Source: Bacillota bacterium (GTDB lineage Bacteria > Bacillota > UBA4882 > UBA8346). From it: a stretch of DNA of 46,737 nt. Below, piece after piece: positions 25,489 to 33,061 of this stretch. The notes beneath the pieces were generated by a model. It searched no databases and was not told the DNA's origin. It saw nothing but the letters and a program-made list of their open reading frames with translations. The position numbers and the translations under genes were made by a program. The stretch's first letter is position 1; the number at the start of each line of letters is the position of its first letter. The stretch spans positions 1 through 46,737 of the forward strand of contig JAAYEK010000130.1 in assembly GCA_012728785.1 (NCBI GenBank), in the 5' to 3' direction.

Positions 25489-25677
25489 AGCACTTTTTCT
25501 CAATATTTGAAGACCCAACTGTTAACCTTTCGGTTGTCTAGCAAAGCTTTGAGAGGGCCACTTTATTTATCGGTAGAAAAGCTTTTATTAATGATGCTTA
25601 ATTCGAAACTTCGGTCCTTAAATCCTGCCTTAAAAAAGAATCAAAACCGGGTTAACTACAGTAAAATTTGACAGAAT

Positions 25678-25700
25678 AAAAAATGGACCTTTTGGCCCAT
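25678..25700 (-). terminator. second, tandem terminator after the spore-protein gene
   Basis: On the minus strand, ATGGGCC and GGTCCAT pair (one G-U) around AAAA, followed by a run of six T. It lies 31 bases past the first terminator and would catch read-through toward the S55-tamB operon. Confidence 0.6.
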
Positions 25701-25730
25701 TTAGGAAAGAACATCAGCGTTTCATTTACA

Positions 25731-25758
25731 TTAAAAACGCAGCTTTTTAGCTGCGTTT
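25731..25758 (-). terminator. terminator of the spore-protein gene
   Basis: AAACGCAGCT (25735-25744) and AGCTGCGTTT (25749-25758) form a perfect 10-bp stem with a 4-base loop, followed on the minus strand by TTTTTA. It begins six bases after the stop codon. Confidence 0.9.
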
Positions 25759-25763
25759 CGTCT

Positions 25764-25997
25764 TTACTCCGTACCTTCCTTAAACCCTTTCTCCGCTTCG
25801 GCGATCTCTTGCTCCCCTTTTTTCACCAGTTTTTTAACCATGTTACCGCCAATCTTCCCGGCTTCCCTCACGGTAAGCTCATCGCCGCCTTCGGCCAGAT
25901 CATCATCAAGTCCAAGTTCCCTGGCAGTTTCCCATTTGAGCTTTTCCCTGCCGTCTTCGGCCGGTGTAGGATTGTTCTTGCCTTTTTTAGGAGACAT
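25764..25997 (-). CDS. alpha/beta-type small acid-soluble spore protein
   Basis: A 77-residue protein of the family that coats and protects DNA in dormant endospores. The two family signatures are visible: KWETARELGL near residue 21, which includes the germination-protease site region (E-x-A-x-E-L-G), and TVREAGKIGGNMVKKLV near residue 42, matching the conserved GxxGGxMVKxLV helix. The acidic insert DDDLAEGGDEL between them and the Lys-rich N terminus are unusual but fall in the variable part. I start at ATG 25997, where TGGAGGTGAA gives a strong site; an upstream ATG at 26078 lacks one. It is the only direct sporulation marker here. No sigma-G-type promoter was identified with confidence. 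Confidence 0.88.
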   Translation of the reverse strand: MSPKKGKNNPTPAEDGREKLKWETARELGLDDDLAEGGDELTVREAGKIGGNMVKKLVKKGEQEIAEAEKGFKEGTE

Positions 25998-26066
25998 TTT
26001 TTCACCTCCATCATCAGCCTTTGCAAAATAAGGAGAAATATACGGAGAATAGTAGTCGACGAACAT

Positions 26067-26451
26067 ATGGATAACCAAAGCCCCCCAACCTCTGACTTTA
26101 CCTCTGAAGATCCTTGGCGGATATTAAGAATTCAAGGTGAAATAGGCGAGGGTTTCGATGCCCTCTCCAAAATCGGGCCGGCCGCCGCCATCTTTGGTTC
26201 AGCCCGTTTCACCGCATCCAACATCTTTTATCAGGCCACCGTTTCTATAGCTGAGCAATTAGTCAGCGCCGGGGTGGCAGTGATCTCCGGTGGTGGTCCC
26301 GGGATCATGGAAGCGGCCAATAATGGTCGAAGCGGCAACCATTGACCAAAATGACTTGAAACTTTTTCAGATAGTAGATGACCCAATGGAAACTGCCCAA
26401 ATTATAATTAATAACTCTCCGGAACACGGTTATTTAAACAAACCGTGCTAA
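26067..26451 (+). pseudogene. LOG-family (TIGR00730-type) protein gene with an internal deletion
   Basis: The first part (ATG 26067, stop 26343-26345) reads as about 90 residues of a LOG-family Rossmann protein: AAIFGSARF, then LVSAGVAVISGGGPGIMEAANNG. It then breaks off. A second frame (26323-26451) encodes a typical LOG C-terminal piece, LKLFQIVDDPMETAQIIIN, ending in a stop. The whole middle, including the PGGxGTxxE catalytic motif, is missing. A short near-repeat around GAAGCGGC (26311-26318 and 26329-26336) sits at the joint, which suggests deletion between short repeats. Intact LOG proteins cleave nucleoside 5'-monophosphates such as cytokinin precursors. This copy should be inactive. 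Confidence 0.8.
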
Positions 26452-26532
26452 GGACAGTTGCCAAAAATTTTTTCCAATTTGCAGGTATTTTCAGAAACGC
26501 CTCGAAATCATTACATATTGGGGTGAATATAT

Positions 26533-27771
26533 GTGAAAGCGCAACTGGAACCGGAGAAAATTGTTCAGCTATTTGACCGTTTATTAATTTATCGTTCTCT
26601 CAAGCAGCATCCAGTGATCAACGAATTATTACGAATCATTATCAAAGAGCCGTTTAATCCTCCCCTCTCCGGATGGCTAGGTTCAATCCTTGAAAAGTAC
26701 CCCAAGAGTTTAAACGCTTGGGCTTCTTTTTTATGGGAACTTATTGAAAACGATGCAAACCATTTTGCTCTCCGGTGTGAGCGGGGAGAATATCAAAGAA
26801 TACCTGCCAATGTTATTTATGCTGTAGAACAAGATCTAAAACTATTGGCCATCTTATTACACTGGGAACCATTCTCTGGGTTCCCTGTTCGAATTGAGCC
26901 TGGCCTCGAGGCCAGCCTCAACCCGGGTTTTGATAGTCTATACCGAAACAAAACTGATTCCTGCCTTCAATGGCTGGCTGAATTTTATGCCAAGCGCGGC
27001 GCCGGTCTTTTTGGTCAATATTCCACTTTTGCTTGGGTCTCTACTCAACATCGGTTTAGACCCATTGCCAATCCGGACCCAATTACATTTAAAGATTTAA
27101 TCGGTTATGATTACCAAAAAAATACTCTGGTTCAAAACACCCTTCAATTTATTAAAGGCCTGCCTGCTAATAATATTCTGCTTTACGGCGACCGGGGGAC
27201 CGGCAAGTCTTCTTCGATCAAGGCCTTGAACAACAGGTTCGCCGGTGAAGGTTTACGTTTGATTGAAATTAACAAGGAAGATTTGAGCGATTTTCCAGTA
27301 ATCATCGAGATGCTGCGCGATAGGGGACTGAAGTTTATTCTCTATGTGGACGATTTATCTTTTGAAGCCGGGGAAACCCAATACAAACATTTGAAAGCGG
27401 TTTTAGAAGGCGGTCTGGAAACGCGACCGGCCAATGTATTGATTTATGCCACCTCCAACCGCAAGCATCTTATTAAAGAGACTTTTTCGGACCGCGAGGA
27501 AGAACTCCATGGCAATGATGTAGTCCAGGAAAAGCTCTCCCTTTCCGACCGGTTTGGGATTACCTTGACCTACTCTACTCCGGACCAAGAGGAATATTTG
27601 ACGATTATCGGACAATTATGCGAACATAGAAGGATCAGCCTTTCCTGGGAGACGATTACAGCCCGGGCCATCCAATGGGAACGGCAGCAAAACGGCTGTT
27701 CCGGGAGGACCGCGAAACAATTTGTCGACCACTTGGAAGGTGAATTGGGCCTAGCAAGCTTAGACAAATAA
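26533..27771 (+). CDS. DUF815-family AAA ATPase
   Basis: A 412-residue predicted ATPase. The C-terminal half holds the nucleotide-binding core: Walker A GDRGTGKSS (219-227), Walker B FILYVDDLSFE with D273-D274, and an arginine-rich sensor region SDRFGITLTY. Before it comes the DUF815 lead-in FKDLIGYDYQKNTLVQNT. The N-terminal 180 residues are helical and carry no motif I know. Members are widespread in Bacillota and remain without an established function. The start is GTG at 26533 with GGGGTGA seven bases upstream; the ATG at 26531 runs straight into a stop. No convincing U-tract terminator follows. Confidence 0.85.
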   Translation: MKAQLEPEKIVQLFDRLLIYRSLKQHPVINELLRIIIKEPFNPPLSGWLGSILEKYPKSLNAWASFLWELIENDANHFALRCERGEYQRIPANVIYAVEQDLKLLAILLHWEPFSGFPVRIEPGLEASLNPGFDSLYRNKTDSCLQWLAEFYAKRGAGLFGQYSTFAWVSTQHRFRPIANPDPITFKDLIGYDYQKNTLVQNTLQFIKGLPANNILLYGDRGTGKSSSIKALNNRFAGEGLRLIEINKEDLSDFPVIIEMLRDRGLKFILYVDDLSFEAGETQYKHLKAVLEGGLETRPANVLIYATSNRKHLIKETFSDREEELHGNDVVQEKLSLSDRFGITLTYSTPDQEEYLTIIGQLCEHRRISLSWETITARAIQWERQQNGCSGRTAKQFVDHLEGELGLASLDK

Positions 27772-27939
27772 ATAGTTCGAAATGTGAATGAGACTTTTTT
27801 ATTCCTAAACTATCAAATTGAACAAATTGAAAAATACTCGATTTTCTAAATTATGGATACTATATTGGAACTTTTCCAGAAAACTTACGTTATTTATTAT
27901 GTTAAAGATAATTGAACAATTTAGAATATAATTTAGGCT

Positions 27940-27969
27940 TATCCGGTTAATTCGACCTAAAACCGGATA
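27940..27969. other. 9-bp perfect inverted repeat upstream of the OmpA-gene promoter
   Basis: TATCCGGTT (27940-27948) and AACCGGATA (27961-27969) flank a 12-base spacer, ending 17 bases before the -35 box. No T-run follows, so it is more like an operator or the end of the DUF815 transcript than a terminator. The remainder of the 317-base gap is AT-rich with no gene. Confidence 0.45.
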
Positions 27970-27986
27970 GGAAAGTTATTCAGTGC

Positions 27987-28015
27987 TTGACCTTAATTTT
28001 TCCTTTTGGGATAAT
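27987..28015 (+). promoter_or_regulatory. promoter of the OmpA/Pal-like gene
   Basis: TTGACC (27987-27992) and GATAAT (28010-28015) are separated by exactly 17 bases, each one change from the sigma-A consensus. The gene starts at 28089 after a GGAGG site, giving a leader of about 65 bases. Confidence 0.75.
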
Positions 28016-28088
28016 TAAAGATAACATATTATGGGGAGGGATGTCTGCCAAGCCAGCCGATTAATTAAGAAATTATGGAGGTTTTGAA

Positions 28089-28913
28089 ATGCAAAAAAAA
28101 TTGATGTTAGTATCAGTCGTAGCGTTAGTCCTTTTACTTAGCTTTAGCGTATTTACTTCAGCTTGTCCCGCACCCCAGATTTCCTTAGTATCCCCTGACA
28201 AGGGACATAATAATGAAACTGTAGATATAGTTATTACAGGCGCCAAGTTTCACAAATCAGCCTATGTTAAACTAATCAAATCTGGCGAAGAAGAGATCGT
28301 TGGTACTAATCTTCAAATTACCAAAACTGAACTCACTTGCACCCTTGATTTAAAGGGTAAAGCGCTAGGCGAATGGGATCTGGTAGTCGGCAATATTGGG
28401 TCTATCTCTAAAAAAGAAAAACCAACCGTATTGACTAACGGTTTCACCATCGTTGCGGCAGGAACTGTCATTAAAGAAGAGCCTAAGAAGGAAGAACCGA
28501 AAAAAGAAGAAACCAAAGAAGAAAAACCGGTTGCCAAAGATGATCCCAACAAAGAATTGAAATCGATCTATTTTGATTTTGATGATGGGAATGTTAGAAA
28601 AGATCAATTTGAGTTCTTAGATGAAAATATCAAGGTCCTTAAAAAGAACGCCAAACTTAAGATCATTTTAGGCGGCCACTCTGATGACCGAGGCACCGAA
28701 GAATACAATTATGACCTTTCCCGGCAAAGGGCTGAAGCTGTTAAGAATTACTTGGTTGGTAAAGGCATCTCCGCTAGCCGGATCACTGTTTTTGCTTATG
28801 GCGAAGAATATCCGGCAGTAGAAGGTCAAAACGAATCGGCTTGGGCATACAACCGTCGGGTTGATGTTGCCCTTTGGGAATTCGTTCCCGCCAAAGAAAA
28901 CGCATTAAAGTAA
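28089..28913 (+). CDS. OmpA/Pal-like peptidoglycan-binding envelope protein
   Basis: A 274-residue exported protein. A signal segment (1-25) ends in FTSAC at C26; this is an imperfect lipobox, so lipidation is possible but not certain. Residues 28-122 look like an IPT/TIG-type Ig domain (ISLVSPDKGHNNETVDIVITG). A Lys/Glu/Pro linker (about 129-152) leads to an OmpA C-terminal domain (157-266) with FDFDDGNV, GGHSDDRGTEEYN, LSRQRAEAVKNYL and NRRVDV. The D and R of these motifs bind diaminopimelate of peptidoglycan in Pal. The role is probably to tie the outer membrane to the wall. The IPT-linker-OmpA order is unusual. A strong promoter and terminator make it a single-gene unit. Confidence 0.88.
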   Translation: MQKKLMLVSVVALVLLLSFSVFTSACPAPQISLVSPDKGHNNETVDIVITGAKFHKSAYVKLIKSGEEEIVGTNLQITKTELTCTLDLKGKALGEWDLVVGNIGSISKKEKPTVLTNGFTIVAAGTVIKEEPKKEEPKKEETKEEKPVAKDDPNKELKSIYFDFDDGNVRKDQFEFLDENIKVLKKNAKLKIILGGHSDDRGTEEYNYDLSRQRAEAVKNYLVGKGISASRITVFAYGEEYPAVEGQNESAWAYNRRVDVALWEFVPAKENALK

Positions 28914-28922
28914 GTCCAGATT

Positions 28923-28953
28923 AAAAACCCGGATCTAATCTCCGGGTTTTTTT
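28923..28953 (+). terminator. terminator of the OmpA/Pal-like gene
   Basis: AAAAACCCGGA (28923-28933) and TCCGGGTTTTT (28941-28951) form an 11-bp stem with a 7-base loop and a T-run. It begins ten bases after the stop. Confidence 0.92.
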
Positions 28954-28996
28954 GTTTATAATTAATAAAGTCAAAACAAGCTTAAGGTGATTCCAA

Positions 28997-29749
28997 ATGC
29001 TTTACTTCATCAAATTTCTCTATAGCGCTTTCTTTTTACCGCCTGGAATTTTTATTCTTGTTTTTGCCCTATCTTCTTTTAAATTATTTAAGAAGCAACG
29101 TCCTATTGCTTTTATTTTCATCGGGGCAACTATTTTATTGTATCTCTCGTCAATATCTTTCATCAGTGATCTCTTAATACGCCCGTTGGAAAATAAATAC
29201 CGGATGCCGACGGAAATCAACGGTGATGTCCTCGTTGTATTGGGTGGAGGAGCAACACTTGATACCCCCAATTTAAGCGGCAAAGGACATTTATCATCCA
29301 TCGCCGCCAACCGTCTCTTAACTTGTATGCAATTATACCATCAGTCTCAGCTGCCGATTATCCTATCCGGCGGTCAGGTTTACCAAACTACCGGCTGTGA
29401 AGCCCTGATTGCTAGACAAATCTTGCTGGATGTAGGAGTGCCTAATGATCAGATCTTAATCGAGGATCACAGTTTAAATACCACCGAAAACGCTGAAAAT
29501 GTTAAGAAAAAATTGACCAGACATGGTTTTCAAAGACCGATCTTAATAACCTCGGCTTTTCATTTACCCCGGGCGGTATGTCAGTTTGAAAAAATAAATG
29601 TTGATATAACCCCTTATCCGGCTGATTATCATACCAACCTTTCGTTTCGATTTAGTTTCCGCCAATTGGTTCCCTCGGCCGAGGCCTTGAATGCTACGAG
29701 TTTAGCTTTGAAGGAGTATATCGGGCTTCTATTTATCAAATGGTATTAA
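28997..29749 (+). CDS. YdcF/ElyC-family DUF218 membrane protein
   Basis: A 250-residue protein with two N-terminal membrane helices (about 5-24 and 34-55) and a DUF218 domain from about residue 72: DVLVVLGGGATLD, then LPIILSGGQV, SLNTTENAENVKK and PILITSAFHLPRA. Members (ElyC, SanA, YdcF) act in envelope integrity, and ElyC affects lipid-carrier use in peptidoglycan synthesis in E. coli. The exact reaction is not established. AAGGTGA precedes the ATG. The gene converges on the TRAP operon with only ten bases between stops and no visible terminator there. Confidence 0.87.
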   Translation: MLYFIKFLYSAFFLPPGIFILVFALSSFKLFKKQRPIAFIFIGATILLYLSSISFISDLLIRPLENKYRMPTEINGDVLVVLGGGATLDTPNLSGKGHLSSIAANRLLTCMQLYHQSQLPIILSGGQVYQTTGCEALIARQILLDVGVPNDQILIEDHSLNTTENAENVKKKLTRHGFQRPILITSAFHLPRAVCQFEKINVDITPYPADYHTNLSFRFSFRQLVPSAEALNATSLALKEYIGLLFIKWY

Positions 29750-29759
29750 GTAAATATCA

Positions 29760-31073
29760 TCAATTTCCATACATCAGCGAAGGTAAGAAAGTTGCTATCT
29801 GTGGAAAAATAATAATCAATAAGATACAAACCGTTAAGGCGATTACAAAGGGCCAAATACCTTTAAAAATTGTCTCCAGGGGAATATCCTTGGCCACTCC
29901 TTTGATAATAAAAACATTCATCCCGACCGGCGGGGTAATTACACCCATCGCCACCACCAGCACGGATACTACCCCGAACCAGATGGGATCATAGCCCAAA
30001 ATATTCACAACAACCGGATAAAAAATGGGTATTGTCAATAAAATCAAAGCTAAGGCATCTATAAAACACCCTAAAATAAAGTAGATCATCAGAATAATGA
30101 TCATCACGAAAAATGGAGGCAGCGTTAAAGAACCGGCCCAGGATGCCATCGCAAAAGGCAAGCGGCTGACTGCAATAAACCGGCTGAAAATAACCGCTCC
30201 GGCAACCAGTAACATGATCATAGCTGAAGTTCGAGTTGTGTCTGCCAGTGATTTGAAAAATTTATCCCAGGTCATTCGCTTCTCAAACAAGGCAATAAGC
30301 AAAACCCCGGCGGAACCTATGGCTCCAGCTTCAGTCGGGGTAAACCAGCCGGCGAAAAGTCCCCATAGAGATAAAGTGAAAATGGCTAAAACCTCAAATA
30401 ATCCCCCACGCAAAGCAGCAATTCTTTCTCTCCAAGATGACTTAGCCCCCGGAGGGCCTAGTTCGGGATGGCGGACTACTAAAATATAAATGGTTATCAT
30501 ATAAATAGCGGTTAATAACAGTCCCGGCAAAATACCGGCCACAAAAAGCCGGCCGATGGATTGTTCAGTGGCGATCCCATAAACGATAAAAATGACGCTG
30601 GGTGGAATTAAGACCCCCAGGGCACCTCCTGCTGCAACACTGGCGGTGGACAGCGAGTCATTATAATTATACTTACGCATCTCCGGAAGGGCAATCGCTC
30701 CAATCGTGGCCGCAGTTGCAGTATTGGAACCACAGATCGCCCCAAATAACGCGCAGGTCCCTTGAGTAGCGATAGCCAATCCCCCAGGAAGATGGCCCAT
30801 CAACTTATAAACTAAATCATAAAGACCGGTGCCGATACCGGAATAATAAGCGAGAAAACCCATCCAAACAAACATCGGAATCACACTTAAAGTATAGGAC
30901 GAGAAAGTCGAGTAGATCTCCGATACTACCATCTGATAAGCGGCATTCGGAGAAGTTAAAACAGCAAATCCGGCTACCCCGACTATTCCCATTGCCACCG
31001 CGATCGGCACCCGAAAAAAAAGTAAAATAAAGAAGATAATGACCGCGATAATTCCAACAGTAATCGGACTCAT
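29760..31073 (-). CDS. dctM: TRAP transporter large permease (DctM)
   Basis: A 437-residue inner-membrane protein with about 12 helices, the transport subunit of a tripartite ATP-independent periplasmic carrier driven by ion gradients. Typical segments include FFRVPIAVAMGIVG, GTCALFGAICGSNTATAATIG, GGALGVLIPPSVIFIVYG and GWFTPTEAGAIGS. The ATG at 31073 overlaps the dctQ stop (ATGA), which couples their translation. The substrate of a TRAP system is set by DctP and is probably an organic acid or similar carboxylate. Confidence 0.95.
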   Translation of the reverse strand: MSPITVGIIAVIIFFILLFFRVPIAVAMGIVGVAGFAVLTSPNAAYQMVVSEIYSTFSSYTLSVIPMFVWMGFLAYYSGIGTGLYDLVYKLMGHLPGGLAIATQGTCALFGAICGSNTATAATIGAIALPEMRKYNYNDSLSTASVAAGGALGVLIPPSVIFIVYGIATEQSIGRLFVAGILPGLLLTAIYMITIYILVVRHPELGPPGAKSSWRERIAALRGGLFEVLAIFTLSLWGLFAGWFTPTEAGAIGSAGVLLIALFEKRMTWDKFFKSLADTTRTSAMIMLLVAGAVIFSRFIAVSRLPFAMASWAGSLTLPPFFVMIIILMIYFILGCFIDALALILLTIPIFYPVVVNILGYDPIWFGVVSVLVVAMGVITPPVGMNVFIIKGVAKDIPLETIFKGIWPFVIALTVCILLIIIFPQIATFLPSLMYGN

Positions 31074-31558
31074 ATTTCAACCACTTTTCTGATATATTTC
31101 ACTGTTTTCCCTAAGACGACCAGCGACAAAGCTAAAAATCCCAATGCTACTAGATAAATGAAAGGATAAAGTGGGACTTCGGTCGTGGGGGAAACCTCTC
31201 CGGTTAGCTGGATATTACCAGCATATTTAACCAACTGCCAGGTGACTATGGTCACGAAACTAAAGGAGACCACTTCTGCCAGACTAACTACAACATCTCT
31301 AACTCCGTTAGGTAATTGATTAGTAAGTAAATCCACCGTGACATGGCCCTCCATTATTGCGCAATATGCCAAAGAAAACCCGACAATTAAAGTGGTTGAA
31401 AATCCGACATATTCATAAGTTCCTAAGAAAGGCCGGTTAAAAATGGTCCGCATCAATACATTGATAACTATTAAAAATACAGTCCCCGCTACGCAAAGTC
31501 CAGCCACCTTATCCATTAACCGGCAAGATTTAGCAATCAAATTTTCGAATTTTTCCAA
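31070..31558 (-). CDS. dctQ: TRAP transporter small permease (DctQ)
   Basis: A 162-residue protein with four membrane helices (about 17-38, 48-66, 88-108 and 131-150), the partner of DctM. Family features are NVLMRTIFNRPFLGTYE near residue 29 and YCAIMEGHVTVDLL near 65. The start is TTG at 31558 with AGGAGTG upstream. It lies 53 bases after dctP. Confidence 0.9.
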   Translation of the reverse strand: MEKFENLIAKSCRLMDKVAGLCVAGTVFLIVINVLMRTIFNRPFLGTYEYVGFSTTLIVGFSLAYCAIMEGHVTVDLLTNQLPNGVRDVVVSLAEVVSFSFVTIVTWQLVKYAGNIQLTGEVSPTTEVPLYPFIYLVALGFLALSLVVLGKTVKYIRKVVEI

Positions 31559-31611
31559 AATTTTTCACTCCTAATTAATTTATCGCAATAAGTTTACTTT
31601 GACCACCCGGA

Positions 31612-32673
31612 TTATTGAGGTATATTATCACCATACTCTAGATTATACTTATCAGCCAGTTCTTTTACGGTGTTAAGAATCGCTTTTCCATCAAGCCCCA
31701 TAGCGTCCATCTTCGCAGTATACTCATTCTGAATGGATACTACTTGGTCGATCCAGCGCTGAGTTTCCGCTGGGGAAAGATCAATCTTTTGCATACCTTT
31801 TTCGCTAACCGCCCAATTAAGGGCTGTATTATTTTGGTCATCCCATAGCCCTATAGCCACTTCCTCAAAGACCCGTTGGTTTGCTTCACTGATTGCTTTT
31901 TGTAGATTTGGAGAAAGTGAATTCCAGGTATCTAAATTAACAGTCATAAAAAACAACGTATTATAAAGGAAAGGCGTGATAGTTGTATAACTGGTAACTT
32001 CCGCGTGTCTCCAGCCTTGCAGTACTTCAGACGGGGAAAGGTTACCCTTAACAATGCCTCTTGATAGAGCTTCATATGTTTCCGGTTGTGCCATGGCAAC
32101 CGGCACTGCTCCTAAAACCTGAAGAGTCTTAGCGCTTAGTCCGGTAGCTCGAATCTCTACCCCTTTAAGATCCTCAAGATTGCGAATAGGAACTCTGGTC
32201 AAGAGATGTCCCGGTCCGGTGGTAAAGGTCATCAGTAGGTGAGTATCCTGTACCTCTTCCGGATTCAACCTGTTGATCCCTTCCCAAGCGACTTTACTTG
32301 ATACCTTTGAGTTAAGATAAGTAATACCGGGGAGTTCGAAGACTTCCAGCACGGGGAAACGGCCCCGGGTATAAGAAAAACACGAGATTCCAATATCGGC
32401 GATGCCGGAAACAACACCGCTATACATATCCGACGCTTTAGCAAGCGTTTCTCCGGGGTAACTGGTCACCTTTACCTGGCCTCCGGTGGCTTCCTCTACT
32501 GCTTCAATCCATTTGGGAATCAAAATTTTTTCCACCGGATGGGTAGCTGGGAAAAAGTGGGCCAGATTCAACCTGACCGTAGAAGTGGATTTGGGGGAAA
32601 AAGCTACCACGGCAATGATAATACCCACTAATGAAATTAAAATAAATGTAATAATTACTTTTTTTTGTAACAA
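31612..32673 (-). CDS. dctP: TRAP transporter solute-binding protein (DctP)
   Basis: A 353-residue exported receptor with a signal segment (about 6-27) and the DctP fold: LNLAHFFPATHPVEK, VKVTSYPGETLAKASDMYS, LKGVEIRATGLSAKTLQVLGA and later FFMTVNLDTWNSLSP. The arginine in the EIRATG motif is the conserved residue that pairs with the ligand carboxylate in this family. The start is TTG at 32673 after AAGGAGG; an ATG at 32689 opens a different frame. Its mRNA leader carries the attenuator described at 32705-32829. The ligand cannot be named from sequence. Confidence 0.92.
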   Translation of the reverse strand: MLQKKVIITFILISLVGIIIAVVAFSPKSTSTVRLNLAHFFPATHPVEKILIPKWIEAVEEATGGQVKVTSYPGETLAKASDMYSGVVSGIADIGISCFSYTRGRFPVLEVFELPGITYLNSKVSSKVAWEGINRLNPEEVQDTHLLMTFTTGPGHLLTRVPIRNLEDLKGVEIRATGLSAKTLQVLGAVPVAMAQPETYEALSRGIVKGNLSPSEVLQGWRHAEVTSYTTITPFLYNTLFFMTVNLDTWNSLSPNLQKAISEANQRVFEEVAIGLWDDQNNTALNWAVSEKGMQKIDLSPAETQRWIDQVVSIQNEYTAKMDAMGLDGKAILNTVKELADKYNLEYGDNIPQ

Positions 32674-32704
32674 AAGAAGCCTCCTTCATTTCTTCTATAA
32701 AAAC

Positions 32705-32829
32705 AAAAAAGCCCTCCGGTAGGAGTGCTAATTAATAGACAAGCTAATAAAAAAATTAGCGTGGCTTAAAAAATCCTACCATTCTACCAGAAAAAAAATC
32801 AAAATTCCTACCTATCAAACCATCCTACC
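32705..32829 (-). promoter_or_regulatory. transcription attenuator in the TRAP operon leader
   Basis: All statements are for the minus strand. The leader begins with GGTAGGA repeats (32829-32823, 32812-32806 and 32780-32774, plus GGTAGA at 32788-32783). Near its end is an intrinsic terminator: AGCACTCC pairs with GGAGGGCT (32729-32722 with 32717-32710; one A-G mismatch) around TACC, followed by TTTTTT. The terminator's 5' side contains TCCTACC (32724-32718), exactly complementary to the repeats, and AATTAGC (32733-32727), complementary to GCTAATT at 32760-32754. Pairing of both would form a two-helix antiterminator and destroy the terminator. GCTAAT can instead pair with ATTAGC at 32748-32743. 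It matches no riboswitch class I know. Confidence 0.75.
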
Positions 32830-32838
32830 TACTAAAAA

Positions 32839-32867
32839 ATTTTACTATACTAAATACTTTTTGTCAA
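32839..32867 (-). promoter_or_regulatory. promoter of the TRAP transporter operon
   Basis: On the minus strand, TTGACA (32867-32862) and TAAAAT (32844-32839) are 17 bases apart. Transcription should start near 32832, right at the first GGTAGGA repeat, about 160 bases before the dctP start. Confidence 0.85.
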
Positions 32868-33061
32868 TCACTCCCGCAATTTTTAAAATTAGATCGAAAT
32901 TGGACCATTATTTCAAATCAAAGAGCCTTAAATAGGCTTTCTTATTTAAGTTGATTAAAAATTATTTTATGTTATTTTTAAGGATATTCAAAGTAGAGAA
33001 TTCACTGTATAATTAAAAGAAAGAAAAACAAGCAATAATTTGAATCGATGAGGTGATCCAA

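Noticed and set aside
25683..26066. N-terminal part of a 220-codon plus-strand frame running into the LOG remnant
   Set aside because: This part is antisense to the spore-protein gene and its terminators; only the part from ATG 26067 resembles a protein family.
32504..32689. Minus-strand ATG frame at 32689 overlapping the dctP start
   Set aside because: It reads a different frame through the dctP signal region, and AAGGAGG is positioned for the TTG at 32673 instead.
32674..32832. TRAP leader as a T-box or as a tryptophan-attenuation (mtrB) site
   Set aside because: The T-box UGGNACC bulge and specifier stem are not visible, and the UAG triplets are too few and too unevenly spaced for an 11-site trp attenuation array.
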